Assembly: GCA_017848155.1 (NCBI GenBank)
Contig: JAGAKC010000431.1
Location: forward strand, 1 to 9,964
Direction of reading: 5' to 3'
Length of the DNA: 9,964 nt
DNA from: Oscillospiraceae bacterium
GTDB lineage: Bacteria; Bacillota; Clostridia; Oscillospirales; Ruminococcaceae
Shown: positions 5,564 to 9,964 of the stretch, piece after piece
Layout: the number at the start of each line of letters is the position of its first letter
Position numbering within the stretch: position 1 is the stretch's first letter
Program-made: the position numbers and the translations under genes
The notes under the pieces: generated by a model
Told to the model about the DNA's origin: nothing
Databases searched by the model: none
The model's input: the letters and a program-made list of their open reading frames with translations, nothing else

Positions 5564-7185
5564 TGGAGGTTAAGGACTTCACGCCTGTTAAAGCATTTGA
5601 TTATTACGGAAAAGCTCCGATATGGGGCGAAACAGTGGGAATAGGAGTGGACTGCGGCGATACCTCGCTTGAAGCAATGCTTCCTAAGATAAACGATCTG
5701 ATAGCTTTTCTTGACGGTAGCAAGGAAAAAGTTGTTTCTGCGCTTGTAGAGAAGAATTATCTCAGTTATGGCGAGTACTGGACCAGTGAAGCAGAGGGCA
5801 GTAGACATAGTGAGGATAAATGGCACTGCTATATTATGGAGGACGGAACTGAGGTCTGTTTTCCGCTGACCGAGCAGAGCTTTTATGATTCGCTCCATTT
5901 CGACGGAATAATAATTTGCTTGGATAGCAGAAGGAATGATATTACCGCTATTGTATACCTTGTCTGTAAGCCGGATTATTTTGACCATCACTGCATAAGG
6001 CTGGCTGTGAACAGCACAGGAAGTATCGAGGTCAAAGATCCCGAAAGCAGGAGTCAAAGAAGCTATATTTTTGAAAACGAAGCAAACCTGACAAGGGATT
6101 TCAATGCGATATACCATAGACACGTAAAAAAAGGCTTCGGCAATATAAAATTCCCCGATCCCGCTGAGCAGCCGCTGTCGCACTGGACTTATTCCGATAT
6201 GAAGCGCGAATACAAGCTTTCGGTAGAGCTGTTCAAAGAAAAAGGCTACTCCGACGAGGAATGCTGCAGCACCGCCTATCGCTGTATATCAATGAACGCC
6301 TTTCATTCTCGCAAAACGCTGACCGAACAGGTGATGGCTCGTACAGTTGAGGCTGTATATCGGATAGAGAATGGCTTGTCTACAAACACCAAATGGTACA
6401 AAGATGTATATATCGATCGATTTGTCAATGAGTACCGCAACGCTCCCGTCAAGGGTTTTACACAGCCTGAGCAGGACAAAGCCGAATTTGAGCGGGACAT
6501 TGACTTTGTCATAAGCAAAATAGAAGCCATGCCGATCGAAGAACAGATATCTCGATCGCGATATGACTCCGCAAAAGCAGTGCACGACATAGAGTATAAA
6601 GGACTCGATTTAAACTATTCGGCTTTTGAAAAATTTCGCACATATAAAGACCCCGACCCTGTGCTGCGTATACAAAAGTTGAGGGAGCTGTTGTCCCCTG
6701 CCGCATTTGCTCTTATCACAGAATATGATTTCGGCAAAACAGATATTGAGCAGTTTGAACGGTATATTCTGACTCCGCTCGGATTGCAAATGACAGAGCC
6801 GCTCAGACGGTTTCTGGAGCTGTATGACGGAACAGTGTTTGCGTATCACACGCATCGTTTCAACGAAATAGACTGTAAATACTCACACCAAAACTTCGAT
6901 GGTTTCTCCGTTGAAGCCTATGATTATGCAGCGATCGGAAAAGACGGAAAATACTATATTCGTGCAATGCATATTCATTATGCAGGAGATTGCAGTATTT
7001 ATGTAGGCAGCGACGGGAAAATATACGAAGAGTATGCTGATGTTCTGCTGCCCATAGCCGACAGCATGGAGGAATTTCTGGAGCAGCACGCATATCAAAA
7101 GGTACTGGCGGATGGTTTTCTTGCGCGAAGGGTCGAACTGGACAATAGATACCTCATTCCCGAGATAAGAGTATCGTCAATGTAG
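5560..7185 (+). CDS. Multidomain protein: DUF2262-like N-terminus, helical middle, SUKH (SMI1/KNR4)-like C-terminus
   Basis: This is a 541-residue protein of unknown function. Residues 2-158 are about 56% identical, without gaps, to the whole 162-residue protein downstream (counted by eye). They resemble DUF2262: a W-G-x-x-V strand near residue 22, and an ending with YFxxHxI then a glycine-containing strand. Residues 165-350 are charged and mostly helical, unassigned, with a Cys-Cys pair in DEECCSTAYRC. Residues about 355-525 match the SUKH pattern: a helix, then PLRRFLELYDGTVF, a strand-rich part with AIGKDGKYYIR and SIYVGSDGKIY, then IADSMEEFLEQ. SUKH proteins are often immunity proteins of polymorphic toxin systems; that role here is inferred. 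The start overlaps the ppk1 stop (ATGATG), with AGAAAGG at 5546-5552, so translation is probably coupled. ATG 5563 is equally plausible and matches the paralogue's N-terminus. Base composition after about codon 160 looks more AT-rich than in its neighbours. Confidence 0.8.
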   Translation: MMEVKDFTPVKAFDYYGKAPIWGETVGIGVDCGDTSLEAMLPKINDLIAFLDGSKEKVVSALVEKNYLSYGEYWTSEAEGSRHSEDKWHCYIMEDGTEVCFPLTEQSFYDSLHFDGIIICLDSRRNDITAIVYLVCKPDYFDHHCIRLAVNSTGSIEVKDPESRSQRSYIFENEANLTRDFNAIYHRHVKKGFGNIKFPDPAEQPLSHWTYSDMKREYKLSVELFKEKGYSDEECCSTAYRCISMNAFHSRKTLTEQVMARTVEAVYRIENGLSTNTKWYKDVYIDRFVNEYRNAPVKGFTQPEQDKAEFERDIDFVISKIEAMPIEEQISRSRYDSAKAVHDIEYKGLDLNYSAFEKFRTYKDPDPVLRIQKLRELLSPAAFALITEYDFGKTDIEQFERYILTPLGLQMTEPLRRFLELYDGTVFAYHTHRFNEIDCKYSHQNFDGFSVEAYDYAAIGKDGKYYIRAMHIHYAGDCSIYVGSDGKIYEEYADVLLPIADSMEEFLEQHAYQKVLADGFLARRVELDNRYLIPEIRVSSM

Positions 7186-7205
7186 CGTCAGCAGAGGAGG
7201 ATATT

Positions 7206-7694
7206 ATGGAAATAAAGGATTTTACAGCATCGGATGTATTCGACTATGAGGGAAAGGCAGCCATATGGGGCGAGTCGGTCGACATTGGTGTAGACTGCGA
7301 CGGAAGCTCGCTCGAAGCCATGCTGCCACGTATAAATGCACTTGTTGGATTTCTTGATGAAAACAAGGATAAGGTGGTAAAGGCTCTTGTGGAGGACGGT
7401 TTTCTTGAAACCGCAGAGGACTGGGCAAGCAGCGCCGAGGAAGCCGAGGAAAGCACCGAGGAGCGTGAATGCTATATAATGGAGGACGGAACAAAGGTGT
7501 ATTTCCCTATAACCGAGGAGGACTTCGCCGCTTCGCTTCATTTCAACGGAATTACGGTGTATTACGACCCCGAAAAGGACGATATTTCCGCAGATGTTTT
7601 CCTCGACTGCAAGCCTGATTATTTCGCATATCACAGCATTGAGATATTCGTTGACGGCAGCGGAGATATCACGGTAAACGGTCTTGCAGGATAA
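7206..7694 (+). CDS. DUF2262-like protein, paralogue of the upstream gene's N-terminal domain
   Basis: This is a 162-residue acidic, soluble protein of unknown function with no signal peptide or membrane segment. It aligns end to end and ungapped with residues 2-158 of the preceding protein (about 88 identities in 157 by eye). Shared blocks include EIKDF/EVKDF, FDY.GKA.IWGE.V.IGVDC, SLEAMLP, CYIMEDGT, SLHF.GI and CKPDYF. The DUF2262-like assignment rests on these features and is from memory. AGAGGAGG (7193-7200) gives a strong ribosome binding site five bases before the ATG. The gene starts 20 bases after the previous stop, in the same operon as ppk1. It ends just before the operon terminator. 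It is more GC-rich than most of its larger neighbour, so it may be the ancestral single-domain form. An immunity-type or stress role is possible, but the sequence does not establish one. Confidence 0.82.
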   Translation: MEIKDFTASDVFDYEGKAAIWGESVDIGVDCDGSSLEAMLPRINALVGFLDENKDKVVKALVEDGFLETAEDWASSAEEAEESTEERECYIMEDGTKVYFPITEEDFAASLHFNGITVYYDPEKDDISADVFLDCKPDYFAYHSIEIFVDGSGDITVNGLAG

Positions 7695-7725
7695 GTGTTT
7701 CGGCATAATGTACAATACTAAAAAT

Positions 7726-7767
7726 TTTCCCGTATCTCACCATGTGAAATACGGGAAATTTCGTTTT
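7726..7767 (+). terminator. Intrinsic terminator of the ppk operon
   Basis: TTTCCCGTAT (7726-7735) pairs with ATACGGGAAA (7749-7758). After one C-A mismatch, TCAC pairs with GTGA around a 3-base loop. The downstream tract TTTCGTTTT is T-rich. A-rich sequence on the other side means it could also work weakly on the minus strand. It sits 31 bases after the stop codon and just before the next promoter. Confidence 0.85.
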
Positions 7768-7772
7768 ACTAC

Positions 7773-7801
7773 TTGACAAATCAGGATTTCTCTGGTATAA
7801 T
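7773..7801 (+). promoter_or_regulatory. Consensus sigma-A promoter for ylxM-ffh
   Basis: A perfect -35 TTGACA (7773-7778) and a perfect -10 TATAAT (7796-7801) are separated by 17 bp, and TGG before the -10 adds an extended -10. The predicted start is near 7808, giving a 47-base leader with AAGGCGG before the ATG at 7855. This should be a strong constitutive promoter, as fits genes for the secretion machinery. Confidence 0.92.
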
Positions 7802-7854
7802 AGCAATGTTGCTGTAAAGTATTTTTACTTAACACCCACAGAAAAGGCGGTATT

Positions 7855-8202
7855 ATGGAGCGCACCTTTGATTTTGTGATATTGCTGGATATCTACGGCG
7901 AGCTGCTGTCAAACGGGCAGAGAGAGGCGCTGGATATGCGGTACAATGCGGACCTTTCCCTTTCCGAGATAGCGGAGGAGATGGGCGGCGTTACACGGCA
8001 GAGCGTGCTGTATTCCATAAAAAAAGGCGAGCAGCGCCTGCTGGAGCTTGAGGAGAAGCTTGGTTTTGCCGAAAGGCTGAACACGCTTTCTGCGGAGCTT
8101 GACAGGGCGGAAACTCTGCTTTCGGATATCGCTTCGGAATACAGCGACAAAAGATTTGACGAAGTCAGAGAGCTGCTCTCGGCTGTAAAGCGAGGGCTTT
8201 GA
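7855..8202 (+). CDS. ylxM: YlxM-family (UPF0122) putative DNA-binding protein
   Basis: YlxM/p13 is a small helix-turn-helix protein, related to sigma-70 region 4, encoded directly upstream of ffh in many Firmicutes and thought to modulate the signal recognition particle pathway. The protein has 115 residues, typical for the family. It contains LLDIYGELLSNGQREALDMRYNADLSLSEIAEEMGGVTRQSVLYSIKKGEQRLLELEEKLG, with the helix-turn-helix at about residues 17-60. A charged, helical C-terminus follows. It is the first gene after the strong promoter at 7773-7801 and lies 21 bases before ffh. The family and its position agree, so the identification is secure. The precise molecular role is not settled. 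Confidence 0.93.
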   Translation: MERTFDFVILLDIYGELLSNGQREALDMRYNADLSLSEIAEEMGGVTRQSVLYSIKKGEQRLLELEEKLGFAERLNTLSAELDRAETLLSDIASEYSDKRFDEVRELLSAVKRGL

Positions 8203-8223
8203 TACAGAAAGAGGTGAAGGGAC

Positions 8224-9594
8224 ATGGCTTTTGAGGGACTTTCGGGAAAGCTCAACAGTGTATTCAGCAAGCTGAAGGGACACGGTAAGCTGAACGAAAA
8301 GGACATCAAGGAGGCGATGCGTGAGGTGCGCATGGCACTGCTTGACGCAGACGTAAACTACAAGGTCGCAAAGGATTTCGTAGCAAAGGTCAGCGAAAAG
8401 GCTGTCGGCGAAAAGGTCATGGAGAGCCTTACACCTGCCCAGCAGGTGATCGATATAGTTCATCAGGAGCTTATCACGCTGATGGGAAATACGACGGCAA
8501 AGCTGGACTTTCCGTCAAAACCGCCATGCGTTATCATGATGTGCGGTCTGCAGGGTGCAGGTAAGACGACGCACTGCGCAAAGCTTGCAAAGCACCTGAT
8601 ATCGCAGAACAGACGTCCGCTGCTGGTTGCGTGTGACGTATATCGTCCCGCTGCTATTGATCAGCTGAAGATCGTCGGCGAAAAGGCTGGGGCGCATGTA
8701 TTCGAGATGGGTCAGATCGATCCCGTCAGGATCGCAAAAGAGGGTATCAGACATGCAAAGGACAACGGATTTGACGTTGTTATCCTGGATACCGCAGGTC
8801 GTCTGCATATCGATGAAGCGCTGATGGCAGAGCTTCAGAATATCAAGGCTGAAACAAATCCGAATGAGATCCTGCTGGTAGTCGATTCCATGACAGGTCA
8901 GGATGCAGTAAACGTTGCTGAAACCTTTAACAATACGCTGGATATCACAGGTGTCATTCTTACAAAGCTTGATGGTGATACAAGAGGCGGTGCGGCGCTG
9001 ACCGTACTTGCGATTACAGGCAAGCCTGTAAAGTTCAACGGTATCGGCGAAAAGATAGACGATATCGAGCCTTTCCACCCCGACAGAATGGCAAGCCGTA
9101 TCCTCGGTATGGGCGATGTGCTGACGCTTATCGACAAGGCAAAGACAGCCCTTGACGAAAAGACTGCCATGAAGACCATGCAGAAGATGCAGGAGAACAA
9201 GTTTGACCTTAACGACCTGTATGCACAGTTCGAGCAGATCGAAAAGATGGGCAGCATCTCCTCGCTCCTGAGGATGATACCCGGTGCAAACAAGATCGAC
9301 GAAAGTCAGATCGATGAAAAGAAGATGCCACGTACAAAGGCTATCATATCTTCCATGACCAAAAAAGAGCGTGAAAAGCCCTCTATCATCGACGCCAAGC
9401 GCAAGCGCAGGATCGCTGCGGGAAGCGGCACAAAGGTCGAGGACGTAAACCAGCTGTTAAAGCAGTTTGAGGCTATGCAGAAGATGATGAAGCAGATGGG
9501 CATGACAGGCAAGGGCAAAAAGAAGATGCGCATTCCCATGAACATGATGAAGCAGCTCGGCAACATGGGCGGTCCCGGCGGATTCCCGATGTGA
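8224..9594 (+). CDS. ffh: Signal recognition particle protein Ffh (SRP54 GTPase)
   Basis: Ffh binds 4.5S/6S SRP RNA and signal sequences of nascent membrane proteins and delivers ribosomes to FtsY by a GTPase cycle. The protein has 456 residues, a normal length. The N domain (about 1-90) includes the ALLDADVNYKV segment. The G domain has the P-loop GLQGAGKTT (108-116), DVYRPAA, DTAGR (189-193), DSMTGQDAVN, TKLDGDTRGGAAL (from 247) and GIGEK (273-277), then EPFHPDRMASRILGMGD. The methionine-rich M domain (about 320-456) holds SIIDAKRKRRIAAGSGT and the RNA-binding helix VNQLLKQFEAM, and ends with a Met/Gly/Pro-rich tail. GAGGTG at 8211-8216 precedes the ATG by seven bases. It is cotranscribed with ylxM. 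No terminator is seen between it and rpsP. Confidence 0.98.
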   Translation: MAFEGLSGKLNSVFSKLKGHGKLNEKDIKEAMREVRMALLDADVNYKVAKDFVAKVSEKAVGEKVMESLTPAQQVIDIVHQELITLMGNTTAKLDFPSKPPCVIMMCGLQGAGKTTHCAKLAKHLISQNRRPLLVACDVYRPAAIDQLKIVGEKAGAHVFEMGQIDPVRIAKEGIRHAKDNGFDVVILDTAGRLHIDEALMAELQNIKAETNPNEILLVVDSMTGQDAVNVAETFNNTLDITGVILTKLDGDTRGGAALTVLAITGKPVKFNGIGEKIDDIEPFHPDRMASRILGMGDVLTLIDKAKTALDEKTAMKTMQKMQENKFDLNDLYAQFEQIEKMGSISSLLRMIPGANKIDESQIDEKKMPRTKAIISSMTKKEREKPSIIDAKRKRRIAAGSGTKVEDVNQLLKQFEAMQKMMKQMGMTGKGKKKMRIPMNMMKQLGNMGGPGGFPM

Positions 9595-9721
9595 TCATTA
9601 TGATATGAGGGATATGACGGAAAAGAACGTTCATGTTTCATCTGATTATATTGTAATAAGAACCGATCTTCACCGCAGATATTCTGCGTGAAATATAATT
9701 CTATGAAAGGAGAAAAGAAAA
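9595..9721 (+). promoter_or_regulatory. ffh-rpsP intergenic leader with a small hairpin
   Basis: These 127 bases hold no gene and no terminator. A hairpin CGCAG-ATATT-CTGCG lies at 9674-9688, just upstream of the rpsP ribosome binding site (AAGGAG, 9707-9712). It could be an mRNA processing or regulatory structure, or be incidental. A TATAAT at 9694-9699 is too near the ribosome binding site and lacks a good -35, so it is not taken as a promoter. Confidence 0.35.
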
Positions 9722-9949
9722 ATGGCAGTAAAGATCAGACTTAGAAGAATGGGTGCTAAGAAGGCTCCTTTCTATCGTGTAGTTGTTGCTGACTCCCGTT
9801 ACCCCAGAGATGGTCGTTTCATCGAGGAGATCGGCTACTATGATCCTACAAAGGAGCCTGCTGTTGTTAAGATCGACATGGACAAGGCTAATGAGTGGAT
9901 CAAGAAGGGCGCACAGCCTACTGATACCGTTAAGAGACTTATGAAGTGA
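9722..9949 (+). CDS. rpsP: Small-subunit ribosomal protein bS16
   Basis: bS16 binds 16S rRNA in the body of the 30S subunit and is needed for its assembly. The 75-residue protein has the family signature: [25 protein letters not shown], then [14 protein letters not shown] and the central [23 protein letters not shown]. It is short compared with many homologues (about 80-90 residues) because it stops right after the last conserved helix; nothing essential appears to be missing. AAGGAG (9707-9712) is nine bases before the ATG. Codon choice is strongly biased (for example GTT, AAG and CGT), as expected for a highly expressed gene. Its place downstream of ylxM-ffh is the usual Firmicutes order, where rimM, trmD and rplS commonly follow. 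None of these is in view. Confidence 0.98.
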   Translation: MAVKIRLRRMGAKKAPFYRVVVADSRYPRDGRFIEEIGYYDPTKEPAVVKIDMDKANEWIKKGAQPTDTVKRLMK

Positions 9950-9964
9950 TTCTTGACAGGGATC

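Noticed and set aside
5476..6183. 235-codon minus-strand open frame over the ppk1 end and the start of the fusion gene
   Set aside because: Antisense shadow. It resembles the minus-strand frame at 7188-7715 only because the sense strands are paralogous. It has no promoter, ribosome binding site or domain.
7188..7715. 175-codon minus-strand open frame over the 162-residue gene
   Set aside because: Antisense of a well-supported gene that has a strong ribosome binding site and a paralogue. The antisense protein matches no known family.
7855..8202. The YlxM gene as an alternative sigma factor
   Set aside because: It has a region-4-like helix-turn-helix but only 115 residues and no region 2. Its position before ffh fixes it as UPF0122.
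9694..9699. TATAAT as a possible rpsP promoter -10
   Set aside because: No acceptable -35 at 16-18 bp. Transcription would start at the ribosome binding site itself.
9953..9958. TTGACA just after rpsP as a possible -35 box
   Set aside because: The window ends six bases later, so no -10 can be seen. Read-through to downstream operon genes is the usual arrangement.
1..9964. CRISPR array, tRNA, rRNA or insertion-sequence transposase
   Set aside because: No regularly spaced repeats, no tRNA-like cloverleaf with CCA end, no rRNA segments and no transposase motifs were seen on either strand.

Overview
The window looks like chromosomal DNA of a Gram-positive, endospore-lineage Firmicute, most likely a Clostridia member of the Ruminococcus/Oscillospiraceae type. 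The evidence is a spoIIE gene, the ylxM-ffh-rpsP cluster, strong AGGAGG-type ribosome binding sites, GTG and TTG starts, and sigma-A promoters that all have 17-bp spacers. The genus is an inference. All supported genes are on the plus strand.

Left part (1-3029). The window opens inside spoIIE, which encodes the sporulation PP2C phosphatase. Its last two membrane segments, cysteine motif and complete phosphatase domain are present. A TetR/AcrR-type regulator follows with its own promoter, whose -35 box abuts the spoIIE stop codon. After an intrinsic terminator comes a separately promoted 245-residue protein with two membrane segments and no recognised family.

Middle (3030-3445). This 416-bp stretch has no credible gene but is dense in secondary structure. 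Two exact copies of a 24-bp palindrome lie 273 bp apart. The second has a T-tract and acts as a terminator. Between them are several hairpins, some with minus-strand T-tracts. It looks like a small interspersed element that split or duplicated a terminator hairpin.

ppk operon (3370-7767). A sigma-A promoter drives ppk1 (polyphosphate kinase). It overlaps by ATGA with a 541-residue gene of unusual architecture: an N-terminal DUF2262-like domain, a helical middle and a SUKH (SMI1/KNR4)-like C-terminus. A 162-residue stand-alone paralogue of the N-terminal domain follows. The operon ends in a long hairpin terminator. Both extra genes resemble immunity-type proteins, but no toxin is visible.

Right part (7773-9964). 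A fully consensus sigma-A promoter with an extended -10 begins the conserved secretion/translation cluster: ylxM, ffh (signal recognition particle GTPase) and, after a 127-bp leader, rpsP (ribosomal protein bS16). The window ends just after rpsP.
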